From JAXMDC01 sp046349035 (GTDB lineage Bacteria > Pseudomonadota > Alphaproteobacteria > Rhizobiales > Kaistiaceae), in assembly GCA_046349035.1 (NCBI GenBank), contig JAXMDC010000003.1:730806-794805 (forward strand): a stretch of 64,000 nt of DNA, given 5' to 3'. Under the pieces are notes generated by a model. That model was not told the origin of the DNA. It did not search any database and saw nothing but the letters and a program-made list of their open reading frames with translations. Every line of letters starts with the position of its first letter. Position 1 is the stretch's first letter. The translations under genes were made by a program, and so were the position numbers. Below are positions 29,197 through 37,224 of the stretch, piece after piece.

Positions 29197-29202
29197 GCGT
29201 CA

Positions 29203-29244
29203 GAAAAAAATGGCCCCGCCCAAGCCTTTGCGCCAGGGCGGGGC
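29203..29244 (-). terminator. Rho-independent terminator after rplI
   Basis: On the minus strand a perfect 9-bp GC stem (29236-29244 with 29213-29221) closes a 14-nt loop, and the following bases read CATTTTTTTCTG. This is a standard hairpin plus U-tract. It lies about 53 bases after the rplI stop and should end the rpsF-rpsR-DUF2232-rplI transcript before cfa. Confidence 0.8.
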
Positions 29245-29296
29245 GTTCAAATTTTCGCGCGGTGCCGAAAGAGCCGCGCTTCGGTCATCCGCTGAC

Positions 29297-29926
29297 CTAA
29301 GCCGGCTCCGTGCCGGACTCCGACGATTCCGGGGCTTTGCCGCCCTTGCGGGCGCCCTCTTCGAAGAAGCGCTCAGTTGTCGCCTCGCCCTCGGCTCCAG
29401 TCTCTTCCGCCTCTTCAGCCAGGGCCTGGGGCCCCTCGCGGACAGTCAAGTCTTCGCCTCGGGCCTGGCGTTCGGCCTCATCAGGGCTACGGGCGACGTT
29501 GGCGGTGATGGTGACTTCGACCTCGGGGTGGAGGGCAACGGTCACCTGGTGAAGGCCGATGGTCTTGATCGGTTGCGACAAAGCCACCTGCGTGCGGGAC
29601 ACGGTAAAGCCACCTTCGGTCATCGCATCGGCGAGGTCGCGGGTCGACACCGAACCGTAGAGGTGGCCGGTCTCGCCGGCCGAGCGGACAACGACGAACG
29701 TCTGACCGCCGAGCTTGGCAGCGATTGCGTCAGCTTCGCGTTTGCGCTCGAGGTTGCGGGCCTCGAGTTGGCCCCGATCGGCCTCGAATCTCTGACGGTT
29801 AGCGTCGGTGGCGCGCAGCGCCTTCTTTTGCGGCAGTAGGTAGTTGCGGGCATAGCCGTCGCGTACGCGAACGACCTCTCCCATTTGTCCGAGCTTGGCG
29901 ATGCGCTCGAGGAGAATGACCTCCAT
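29297..29926 (-). CDS. rplI: 50S ribosomal protein L9
   Basis: This protein begins MEVILLERIAKLGQMGEVVRVRDGYARNYLLPQ over two motifs, the diagnostic L9 N-terminal rRNA-binding domain. A long connecting helix follows, with Arg/Glu/Ala-rich sequence, and then the C-terminal domain with GSVSTRDLADAM. At 209 residues it is about 60 longer than the 148-150 of E. coli L9. The extra is an acidic, probably disordered tail ending ESSESGTEPA, of a kind I think is common in alphaproteobacteria. The ATG at 29926 has AAAGGAG upstream. A terminator follows the stop. Confidence 0.97.
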   Translation of the reverse strand: MEVILLERIAKLGQMGEVVRVRDGYARNYLLPQKKALRATDANRQRFEADRGQLEARNLERKREADAIAAKLGGQTFVVVRSAGETGHLYGSVSTRDLADAMTEGGFTVSRTQVALSQPIKTIGLHQVTVALHPEVEVTITANVARSPDEAERQARGEDLTVREGPQALAEEAEETGAEGEATTERFFEEGARKGGKAPESSESGTEPA

Positions 29927-29947
29927 GTGGATGCTCCTTTCGTTGTG

Positions 29948-30919
29948 TCATATCTTGCGGTTGCCGCCGGCGGCGAAGCGGTGCCGAAGGTCGGTGGTTG
30001 AATCGACGATCCCCAGGACTGCCCAGAGCAGGATGGGGAAGGTCAGAATGACGGTCAGGACGTAGGCCAGGCCGAGGGCGAGCGCGCGATTGGGGCGCCC
30101 GGCGGTGATCGCATGAAGCGCGGCCAAGCCACCCAGCGCAAAGGTGAAGCCCGAGGCGCTGGCTATGACGTTGAAAGCACGGCCGATCCCGCCGGAGAGA
30201 AGGCTCCCAACCATTCCGGCAAGCAGGGCGGCGATAACGGGCACCGGTACGCGCAGGCTAGGGAGCGGCGTCCACGGGCGCGCCAATCGTCCGGACAGCG
30301 CGGTTACTCGCGCCGCCACCCACGTGTTGATCACCAGCAAAGTCATTGCCATCGGCGCCGCGGTAAACGGCAGCCAAGCGAATGCCGTGCGGGCGAGCGG
30401 CTCGACCCGCGAACGCATCTCTGCAGGTGTGACGTCAGGGAATGGCGGAGCGGCTGCCAGGAGGTCGAGGAAGTCCCGTGTGGCGATGGCGGGATCGTAA
30501 CGGCGAAGGACGCCGGCGGCGATAACCGCCAGCGTGACGAATCCGGCCGTATGAATGAGGATTTCGCTTAGGGGCCGGAAAGCAAGGCTGCGCCGTCCAG
30601 AGACCTCCACAGCCCCGACAGGTTGCCCCGCGACAAGGGCAACCCACAGGGCGGGTCCGCCGACCAGCAAGCCGAAATAGCCCGCCAAGCTCGGCTCTTC
30701 AGTCACGGCAAGCGCAGCGCCACTAACCAGTGCTGCGAGACCTCCGGAAACGGGGCCCCAGCCGAGCGCGGCGATGCCGATCGGCAAGCCTGACAGCGCG
30801 AAGAGCGGGAAAGAGAAAATGGTCCCGGTGAAGACGGCGAGGAACAGCAGGGCGGAGGCCAAGCCGGCGCCGACGCCGACGGCTACGCTTTGGGCGAACG
30901 GGCCTAATACTGGAACCAT
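29948..30919 (-). CDS. DUF2232 family membrane protein
   Basis: This 323-residue protein is strongly hydrophobic with about eight membrane segments and many Gly and Ala residues. It sits between rpsR and rplI, the usual place of the DUF2232 family in alphaproteobacteria; that position is the main support. Family members are predicted multi-pass proteins of unknown function, distantly like the YybS group of firmicutes, which occur in a similar ribosomal neighbourhood. The gene has no recognisable catalytic motif. There is a 90-base gap after rpsR and a 21-base gap to rplI. Confidence 0.8.
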   Translation of the reverse strand: MVPVLGPFAQSVAVGVGAGLASALLFLAVFTGTIFSFPLFALSGLPIGIAALGWGPVSGGLAALVSGAALAVTEEPSLAGYFGLLVGGPALWVALVAGQPVGAVEVSGRRSLAFRPLSEILIHTAGFVTLAVIAAGVLRRYDPAIATRDFLDLLAAAPPFPDVTPAEMRSRVEPLARTAFAWLPFTAAPMAMTLLVINTWVAARVTALSGRLARPWTPLPSLRVPVPVIAALLAGMVGSLLSGGIGRAFNVIASASGFTFALGGLAALHAITAGRPNRALALGLAYVLTVILTFPILLWAVLGIVDSTTDLRHRFAAGGNRKI

Positions 30920-31009
30920 TGTCTCGCTGTCCCGCTTTTTTTGAAGCGGTTAGAGGCGGATCAAGCCCGCCCCAACCAATGTGCCTGCAGCACTCGCGAC
31001 GTTCGTCAG

Positions 31010-31258
31010 CTACTGAATGACGTAGGGGAGGAGGCCGAGAAAGCGCGCGCGCTTGATAGCTTGCGCCAGCTCGCGCTGCTTCTTTGCCGACACCGCCGTT
31101 ATCCGCGAAGGCACGATCTTGCCGCGCTCCGAGATGTAGCGCTGCAGCAGACGGATGTCCTTGTAATCGATCTTCGGTGCGCCCTCACCGGCAAACGGAT
31201 CCGACTTGCGGCGCCGGAAGAAAGGACGCCGGCCTGGCAGCTGATTGACCTCGGCCAT
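31010..31258 (-). CDS. rpsR: 30S ribosomal protein S18
   Basis: This 82-residue protein has the S18 core IDYKDIRLLQRYISERGKIVPSRITAVSAKKQRELAQAIKRARFLGLLPY across several conserved blocks. The N-terminus is basic with FFRRRKSDPF. S18 binds S6 and 16S rRNA on the platform of the small subunit. The ATG at 31258 shares one base with the rpsF stop in TAATG, so the two are translationally coupled and expected in equal amounts. Confidence 0.98.
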   Translation of the reverse strand: MAEVNQLPGRRPFFRRRKSDPFAGEGAPKIDYKDIRLLQRYISERGKIVPSRITAVSAKKQRELAQAIKRARFLGLLPYVIQ

Positions 31259-31725
31259 TATTCGTTCCCTCCATCCATCGCTTCGCCGTCGCCGTCGCCG
31301 CGCGGCTCGTCGCGCCGCGGGCGATCGCTGCGGTCGCGCCGACCGCCGCCAAATCCACCACCGCCGAAGCCGCCGCGGCGATCGTCGCGCTCGCGGTCGC
31401 GGTCGCGTTTCTGCATCATCGCCGACGGCTCGGTCTCGTGCTCATCGACACGCACAGTCAGGATGCGCAGAATGTCTTCGTTGATGCGCATCTGGCGTTC
31501 CATCTCGGTCACCGCGGCCGGCGGGGCGTCGATGTTCATCAGCGTATAGTGCGCCTTCCGGTTCTTGCGGATGCGGTAAGCGATCGACTTCAGTCCCCAG
31601 GATTCGACCTTGCCGACCGTGCCGCCGTTGGCGGCGATGACACCCTTGTACTGTTCGACAAGAGCTTCGACCTGCTGGGGCGAAATATCCTGGCGCGCCA
31701 GGAACACATGCTCGTATAGGGGCAA
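31258..31725 (-). CDS. rpsF: 30S ribosomal protein S6, TTG start
   Basis: This protein has 155 residues beginning PLYEHVFLARQDIS after the initiator. The S6 fold is followed by a tail rich in Arg, Asp and Gly (RGGFGGGGFGGG and DRSDRPRRDE), about 50 residues. The frame stays open 71 codons upstream, but S6 proteins start right before PLYEHV, and the only start-like codon there is TTG at 31725, with GGAAAGG eight bases upstream. No in-frame ATG is near it. S6 pairs with S18, and this operon is often controlled by an mRNA leader. Confidence 0.93.
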   Translation of the reverse strand: MPLYEHVFLARQDISPQQVEALVEQYKGVIAANGGTVGKVESWGLKSIAYRIRKNRKAHYTLMNIDAPPAAVTEMERQMRINEDILRILTVRVDEHETEPSAMMQKRDRDRERDDRRGGFGGGGFGGGRRDRSDRPRRDEPRGDGDGEAMDGGNE

Positions 31726-31908
31726 GTGCGTGCCTTTCCATTTCCAAGTGTTGCCGCCTGGCGCCAAGCCTCGCCGAAGCCCTTTTTCAGGAAAGGCTAA
31801 GGTGAAAACCTCGTGAGCGGGGACAAGGGAAGCCGGATCGTCGATCCCTGGCGCCTTCGCAACAGCGCAGCGCGCCCTTCCTTTCAGCCCCCGGCCAGGT
31901 AGCTGAAG
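31726..31908 (-). promoter_or_regulatory. Candidate rpsF operon 5' leader
   Basis: If transcription starts at the promoter at 31915-31943, the mRNA has about 180 untranslated bases before the TTG. It can form a stem near 31875-31910 (CCCTTCAGC with GCTGAAAGG, one bulged A). Several shorter GC-rich pairings lie nearer the start codon. Leaders of rpsF operons in many bacteria bind the S6:S18 complex; I cannot confirm that consensus by eye. Confidence 0.4.
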
Positions 31909-31914
31909 GGCGAG

Positions 31915-31943
31915 TGGATAGGGGAAAATCCGTTCCAAATCAA
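31915..31943 (-). promoter_or_regulatory. Promoter for rpsF-rpsR-DUF2232-rplI
   Basis: On the minus strand TTGATT (plus 31938-31943) and TATCCA (plus 31915-31920) are separated by exactly 17 bases, in the divergent gap between rpsF and fabD. It is the best sigma70-type match found in the window. The plus strand of the same gap has TTGACT at 31962-31967 but no good -10 partner for fabD. Confidence 0.5.
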
Positions 31944-32049
31944 GGATGGCGAGGGAGCGGCTTGACTCTGCCTTGGCAAGGCGGGAAGAGCCGCGGGAAA
32001 GTCGTTCGCCCGAGGCCGGTGCGAATGCGGCGCGAGGCGGGGCGGGCCG

Positions 32050-32994
32050 ATGAAGGCGGCGTTAGTATTTCCGGGACAGGGCAGCCAGACCGTCGGGATG
32101 GGCCGCGAACTGGCGAGCGCGTTCGGCGCGGCTCGTGCCGTGTTCGATACCGTCGACGAGGCGCTTGGGGAACGGCTGTCGGAGACGATCTGGAACGGCC
32201 CCGCGGAGGACTTGACGCTCACCCGCAATGCCCAACCGGCTTTGATGGCGGTCAGCCTGGCCGCGTTGGCGGCCTTAGTCGAAGCGGGGGCGACGTTTCC
32301 GGGGAGGGTCGCCTTCGTGGCGGGACATTCTCTCGGCGAATACTCCGCGCTTGCCGCGGCAGGGGCTATCGACGTCGCCGATGCGGCGCGCCTGCTCCGC
32401 ATCCGCGGCGACGCCATGCAAGGCGCGGTTCCCGTCGGCCTCGGGGCGATGGCGGCGATCCTTGGGCTCGACCTGGCCGCAGTCGAGGCGGTCGCCGCCG
32501 AGGCGGCTCAGACCGAAGTTTGCTCGGTCGCCAACGACAACAGTGACGGTCAGGTGGTGATTTCGGGTCACGTGGCCGCGGTCGATCGTGCAATCGAGTT
32601 GGCGAAGACGCGCGGCGCCAAACGCGCGGTCCCTCTTGTCGTCAGTGCGCCATTCCATTGCGCCCTCATGAGTCCGGCTGCAGCCGCCATGGAGCGAGCG
32701 CTCGCGGCGGTCACGATTCACAGCCCGGCGATTCCGGTAGTGGCCAACGTGACCGCGGCACCGGTGCGCGACCCGGGGGAGATCGGGCGCCTGCTCGTGG
32801 GCCAAGTGACCGGGCGCGTGCGCTGGCGCGAGACGATGGCGGCGATGGCCGCGGCGGGCGTCGACACCGTCGTCGAGGTCGGTGCCGGGAAGGTGCTGAC
32901 TGGCCTTGCCAAGCGCGCCTTGCCGGGGGCTGCATGCTTTGCTCTCGGCGCACCCGACGACATTCCACCAATCCTTGCGGCGCTCGGCCGCTGA
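32050..32994 (+). CDS. fabD: Malonyl-CoA:ACP transacylase
   Basis: This 314-residue enzyme loads malonyl units onto acyl carrier protein for fatty acid elongation. The oxyanion motif FPGQGSQ lies at residues 7-13, the nucleophilic serine is S94 in GHSLGEYSA, and the catalytic histidine is in SAPFHCALM near residue 202. It is the first gene of the fabD-fabG-acpP-fabF series. The ATG at 32050 follows a G/C-rich region; a clear binding site is hard to distinguish because the sequence is GGCGGGGCGGGCCG. Confidence 0.97.
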   Translation: MKAALVFPGQGSQTVGMGRELASAFGAARAVFDTVDEALGERLSETIWNGPAEDLTLTRNAQPALMAVSLAALAALVEAGATFPGRVAFVAGHSLGEYSALAAAGAIDVADAARLLRIRGDAMQGAVPVGLGAMAAILGLDLAAVEAVAAEAAQTEVCSVANDNSDGQVVISGHVAAVDRAIELAKTRGAKRAVPLVVSAPFHCALMSPAAAAMERALAAVTIHSPAIPVVANVTAAPVRDPGEIGRLLVGQVTGRVRWRETMAAMAAAGVDTVVEVGAGKVLTGLAKRALPGAACFALGAPDDIPPILAALGR

Positions 32995-33026
32995 GGCGTC
33001 TATCCCTCCAGACTGCGAAGAACGCC

Positions 33027-33767
33027 ATGTTCGATCTCACCGGGAAACACGCACTCGTAACCGGCGCCACCGGCGGTATCGGCGGAGCCATCGCCAGGCT
33101 GTTGCATAGGGCAGGGGCAAAGGTGACGGTTTCGGGCACGAAGGAAGCCGCGCTGTCGGCGATCGCCGGCGAACTTGGCAGCCGTGTCTATCCTGTGCGA
33201 TGCGATCTCGGCAGCGGCGAAGATGTGGAAAAGCTGGTTCCAGCCGCCGAAAGCGCCGCGGGCGCCGAGGTCGACATTCTGGTCAACAACGCCGGTATCA
33301 CCCGCGACGCGCTGTTTGTGCGCATATCGGATGCCGATTGGCAGAAGGTCCTCGACGTGAATCTGACGGCGGCTTTTAAGCTCTCGCGTGCCGTGCTTCG
33401 CGCGATGATGCGACGCCGCGCCGGCCGGATCGTCAACATCACATCGGTGGTCGCGGTGACCGGGAATCCGGGCCAGGGCAACTATGTCGCTGCCAAAGCC
33501 GGCTTGATCGGCATGTCGAAGGCGCTGGCACGCGAAGTGGCGAGCCGAAACATTACGGTAAACTGCGTGGCGCCGGGCTTCATCGCCACGGCGATGACCG
33601 AGGTGCTCAACGAAAAGCAGCGCGAGACGATTCTGGCGTCGGTGCCGAGCGGTCGCCTCGGCAGCGTCGACGACGTAGCTGCCGCCGTCCTGTATCTCGC
33701 CAGCAACGAGGCCGCCTATGTCACCGGCCAGACGATTCACGTCAATGGAGGCATGGCGATGGTCTGA
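33027..33767 (+). CDS. fabG: 3-oxoacyl-[ACP] reductase FabG
   Basis: This 246-residue SDR reduces 3-oxoacyl-ACP with NADPH. The cofactor loop is TGATGGIG (residues 12-19), the NNAG motif is present in LVNNAGITRD, and the catalytic Ser is in NITSVV, 13 residues before the Tyr of YVAAK. The C-terminus ends IHVNGGMAMV, as in FabG. The ATG at 33027 lies 32 bases after the fabD stop and follows a short run with no strong binding site. All catalytic residues are intact, unlike the SDR gene next to purF. Confidence 0.97.
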   Translation: MFDLTGKHALVTGATGGIGGAIARLLHRAGAKVTVSGTKEAALSAIAGELGSRVYPVRCDLGSGEDVEKLVPAAESAAGAEVDILVNNAGITRDALFVRISDADWQKVLDVNLTAAFKLSRAVLRAMMRRRAGRIVNITSVVAVTGNPGQGNYVAAKAGLIGMSKALAREVASRNITVNCVAPGFIATAMTEVLNEKQRETILASVPSGRLGSVDDVAAAVLYLASNEAAYVTGQTIHVNGGMAMV

Positions 33768-33775
33768 GGAGCACG

Positions 33776-33803
33776 CTGGCGCGGGCTGAGGGGCACCCGC
33801 CAG
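33776..33803 (+). terminator. Weak hairpin after fabG
   Basis: CTGGCGCGGG at 33776-33785 can pair with CCCGCCAG at 33796-33803 with a two-base bulge. A pyrimidine-rich but poor U-tract (GGCTCTCTGTTC) follows. It could attenuate transcription between fabG and acpP, which is often expressed at a higher level. Weak evidence. Confidence 0.3.
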
Positions 33804-34049
33804 GGCTCTCTGTTCAAGGTTTCCAAACTGTGTTACGACGCCGCCAACTTCACCAACACCCGACGAGAGCGCGCTCCGGCGATGCCGGGTCTGTTCCTGG
33901 TCGGGATAACGCGGACGGGGCTCCGAACTCTCCGGGCTTGATCTGGCGCCCCAGTTCGGCTTCATGCATGCCACGCCGCGCGAACTGGGTCTCTCCACCA
34001 GGGCCCGGGGCACGAGTGTTTGGCTTAGCCGAGGGGTTTTAGAAGAACG

Positions 34050-34286
34050 ATGAGCGATATCGCTGACCGGGTTAAGAAGATCGTTGTCGAGCATCTCGGT
34101 GTGGAGCCGGAGAAGGTCACCGACAACGCCAGCTTCATCGACGATCTCGGAGCCGACAGTCTCGACACGGTCGAACTGGTGATGGCCTTCGAGGAGGAGT
34201 TCGGGGTGGAGATTCCCGACGACGCCGCGGAGACCATTCTCACGGTCGGCGATGCCGTCGGCTTCCTGGAGAAGAGCGCCGCCTAG
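34050..34286 (+). CDS. acpP: Acyl carrier protein
   Basis: This 78-residue acidic protein carries growing acyl chains on a phosphopantetheine attached to Ser37 in the motif GADSLDTVELVMA. The size and the EEEFGVEIPDD segment are diagnostic of AcpP. It lies in the normal fabG-acpP-fabF order but is separated from fabG by 282 bases, which probably contain its own promoter; I see no clear hexamer pair there. A second gap of 63 bases precedes fabF. Confidence 0.98.
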   Translation: MSDIADRVKKIVVEHLGVEPEKVTDNASFIDDLGADSLDTVELVMAFEEEFGVEIPDDAAETILTVGDAVGFLEKSAA

Positions 34287-34349
34287 GGCACGCCTCCGCC
34301 CCACCGAGGAGCGGAACGCAGTCGGATCGTCCTCGCGGGAGGGGGCTCC

Positions 34350-35615
34350 ATGAGGCGCGTCGTCATTACCGGCCTCGGCATCGTTTCGCCGCTCGGATGC
34401 GGTGTGGAAACGGTCTGGCAGCGGTTGACCGCTGGACAGAGCGGCATCCGGCGAATCGAGAGTTTCGATGTGTCGGATCTGCCGTGCCAGATCGCCGGCC
34501 AAGTTCCGCGCGGTTCGATCGCCGACGCCGCCTTCCAGGCCGAGGACTGGATGGAGGCAAAGGACGCCCGCAAGATCGACGACTTCATCAAGTACGCGAT
34601 CGCGGCCGCCGATATGGCACTGCACGACGCTGATTGGCGCCCGCAGGCTCCAGCCGATCAAGCTGCGACCGGAGTCCTGATCGGATCGGGCATCGGCGGA
34701 CTGGACGGCATTGAAGAGACGGCGCTGATCCTTAAGGAGAAGGGGCCGCGGCGGGTCAGCCCTTTCTTCATTCCCGGCAGCCTTATCAATCTGGCTTCTG
34801 GGCAGGTCTCCATCCGCCACGGCCTGAAGGGGCCCAACCACTCGGTGGTGACCGCATGCTCGACGGGGGCGCATGCCATCGGCGACGCGGCACGCCTGAT
34901 TGCCCTGGCGGATGCTGATGTGATGGTCGCCGGCGGGGCGGAATCGCCGGTCGGGCGCCTGGCGCTAGCCGGTTTTGCCGCTTGCCGGGCGCTTTCGACG
35001 CATTTCAACGACGCCCCGCAGCGCGGTTCGCGTCCCTACGATCGCGATCGCGACGGCTTTGTGATGGGCGAGGGGTCGGGAGTGGTGGTGCTCGAGGAGC
35101 GGGAACACGCTCTTGCCCGCGGCGCCCGAATTTACGCCGAACTGGTCGGCTACGGGCTCTCGGGCGATGCCTACCACATCACTTCGCCGGCTCCCGACGG
35201 CGATGGCGCGTACCGCTGCATGGGTGCCGCACTCAAGCGAGCCGGCATCAGCGCGGCCGATGTCGACTACATCAACGCCCACGGCACTTCGACGCAGATG
35301 GGCGACGAGATCGAGTTGCAGGCCGTGGAGCGTCTGGCCGGCTCGGCCGCGGCCAAACTGACGATGTCGTCCACCAAGTCGGCGATCGGGCACTTGCTCG
35401 GGGCGGCGGGAGCCGTGGAAGCGATCTTCTCGCTGCTCGCCATCCGCGACGGGGTCGCTCCGCCAACGCTCAATCTCGAAAATCCGTCGGTGGAGACGAC
35501 CATCGACCTGGTGCCTCACGCCGCCAGGCGCAAGGTCATTAACGTTGCTCTGTCGAACTCATTCGGTTTTGGCGGGACGAATGCTTCCCTGGTTTTCCGC
35601 AGGCACGACAATTAA
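34350..35615 (+). CDS. fabF: 3-oxoacyl-[ACP] synthase II
   Basis: This 421-residue condensing enzyme extends acyl-ACP with malonyl-ACP. The nucleophilic cysteine is C170 in VVTACSTGAHAIGDA. The two histidines are in NAHGTSTQMGDEIE and KSAIGHLLGAAGAVE, and the C-terminal GFGGTNASLVF loop is intact. The ATG at 34350 has GGGAGGGGG upstream, a strong binding site. The gene follows acpP and precedes mltG, the usual order in alphaproteobacteria. Confidence 0.97.
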   Translation: MRRVVITGLGIVSPLGCGVETVWQRLTAGQSGIRRIESFDVSDLPCQIAGQVPRGSIADAAFQAEDWMEAKDARKIDDFIKYAIAAADMALHDADWRPQAPADQAATGVLIGSGIGGLDGIEETALILKEKGPRRVSPFFIPGSLINLASGQVSIRHGLKGPNHSVVTACSTGAHAIGDAARLIALADADVMVAGGAESPVGRLALAGFAACRALSTHFNDAPQRGSRPYDRDRDGFVMGEGSGVVVLEEREHALARGARIYAELVGYGLSGDAYHITSPAPDGDGAYRCMGAALKRAGISAADVDYINAHGTSTQMGDEIELQAVERLAGSAAAKLTMSSTKSAIGHLLGAAGAVEAIFSLLAIRDGVAPPTLNLENPSVETTIDLVPHAARRKVINVALSNSFGFGGTNASLVFRRHDN

Positions 35616-35715
35616 CCCTCTGAAATTTGCTGCGGTCAGCGGAATCGGTGCTATGTTTGTTCGGCTATGGCGGGGGGCGGCCGCCACAAGCGTGGTCAGT
35701 CGTGTATGAGGGGTG

Positions 35716-37164
35716 ATGGCTCGACCTGATCGCATTGAGTTTCCCGGAGAACCGCGCGGCGACGGGCGGCCGGTCGATCTCGACGCCCATCGCGCGCGAG
35801 GGGCGCGAGGCCCCCGCAGCGCGAGCGAATCGCTCCAGCCAGAAAGAATTCAGGCACCGCCGACGCGACATCGGGCCACGCGTCACCCAGCTTTCGTTGC
35901 CTTCAGCCTGCTGATGACTGCGATCGTCATCGCTATCCTCGGCGTCGGCGGGGCGGCGGTATATGCGACCTTGCTGTTCGACCGGCCGGGCCCGCTCAAC
36001 GAAACGCGGAGCGTTCTGGTTGCGCGCGGGGCAACCCTCGATGCAGTCGCCGACCAATTGGTGCGCGCCGGGGCAATCTCCAACCGCTGGGTATTCTGGG
36101 CAGGCGCCCGCCTCAACGGCTGGGAAAACAGCCTGAAGGCCGGCGAATTCGTGATTGGCTCGCATGCCAGCATGCGAGACATCCTCGAGTCGTTGGTGTC
36201 CGGCAAGGCACTCCTCTACACCGTGACGATCCCAGAGGGCCTGACCAGCAAGCAGATCTTATCGCGCCTGCGCGACAACGAAGTCTTGCAGGGCGATCTG
36301 CCCGAGGAGTTGCCAGCCGAGGGCAGCCTGTTCCCGGACACCTACAAATTCGTGCGGGGCGATACGAGACAGAGCATCGTCGACCGCATGAAACGGGAAC
36401 GGGATCGTGTCGTTGCGGAGGTCTGGTCGCGCCGGGCTGGCGGGCTGCCTCTCAAGACGCCGGAGCAGATGGTCGTTTTGGCGTCGATCGTCGAGAAGGA
36501 AACCGGGAATGCGGACGAGCGCTCGCGCGTTGCCGGCGTATTTGTCAATCGCCTAAACAAGAACATGCCGCTACAGTCGGATCCGACGGCGGTGTTTGGC
36601 GTCTATGGGTCAGAGGGGAAGCCGGCGAATGTCCCGGTGTCGCCTGCCGACCTGCGCAATCCGTCGCCGTACAATACATACGCGCACAACGGCCTGCCGC
36701 CCGGTCCGATCGCCAGCCCAGGCCGCGCCGCGCTCGAAGCGGCGGTGAACCCGTCGCGGACGGCCGACCTTTACTTCGTCGCCGACGGCAATGGCGGCCA
36801 CGTCTTCTCGGCAACGCTGGAAGAGCACAACCGCAACGTCGACAAGCTCCGTGCGGCGGTGGCCAAGACCAAGGGCGCGTCCGACGCGACGGCGGCCATC
36901 GGCGTCGTGAACGACATTGCCGGCGCGGCCAAGCCGACGACGCCACCCTTGGCATTTGCGCCTGCCGACAAGCCTGCGGCCACGACGGCCACCGGGGCCA
37001 ATGGCAAGACCACGGTCGCGCCAACGACAACGGCGGGCAAGCAGCCGGCGCCGGCGACCGGAGCAACCGGTAAGACCAATACTCGGTCGACCACCGTGCC
37101 GGGTGTCGGCCTTGCGGCTGGGCCGTCAACGGGCAATATCAATACGCAGGGTTTTGCCCGTTAG
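35716..37164 (+). CDS. mltG: Endolytic peptidoglycan transglycosylase MltG
   Basis: This 482-residue inner-membrane protein cuts nascent glycan strands and may set their length. A long charged N-terminal region (about 55 residues) precedes one membrane segment (about 60-85, AFSLLMTAIVIAILGVGGAAV). A LysM-like domain follows, then the YceG domain with the catalytic glutamate in VVLASIVEKETG and the conserved LQSDPTAVFG. The last 90 residues are a Thr/Ala/Pro-rich low-complexity tail that is probably disordered. The ATG at 35716 has GAGGGG just upstream; an in-frame GTG directly before it is less likely. Confidence 0.95.
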   Translation: MARPDRIEFPGEPRGDGRPVDLDAHRARGARGPRSASESLQPERIQAPPTRHRATRHPAFVAFSLLMTAIVIAILGVGGAAVYATLLFDRPGPLNETRSVLVARGATLDAVADQLVRAGAISNRWVFWAGARLNGWENSLKAGEFVIGSHASMRDILESLVSGKALLYTVTIPEGLTSKQILSRLRDNEVLQGDLPEELPAEGSLFPDTYKFVRGDTRQSIVDRMKRERDRVVAEVWSRRAGGLPLKTPEQMVVLASIVEKETGNADERSRVAGVFVNRLNKNMPLQSDPTAVFGVYGSEGKPANVPVSPADLRNPSPYNTYAHNGLPPGPIASPGRAALEAAVNPSRTADLYFVADGNGGHVFSATLEEHNRNVDKLRAAVAKTKGASDATAAIGVVNDIAGAAKPTTPPLAFAPADKPAATTATGANGKTTVAPTTTAGKQPAPATGATGKTNTRSTTVPGVGLAAGPSTGNINTQGFAR

Positions 37165-37224
37165 CGTCGGCTGGCGTGGGCGCCCGCGCTCGCTCGGCTG
37201 CCCGTGGCTCGCATAACGCAACGC

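Noticed and set aside
31270..31430. A CRISPR-like or tandem repeat array in the Gly/Arg-rich end of rpsF
   Set aside because: The repetition is codon-level low complexity of the S6 tail, with no equal spacers.
33830..34042. A 70-codon frame between fabG and acpP
   Set aside because: The translation is Arg/Pro-rich with no start signal and no family; the gap is more likely regulatory.
33000..34874. A 624-codon minus-strand open frame over fabG, acpP and fabF
   Set aside because: It lies opposite three well-supported genes and has shadow-like composition.
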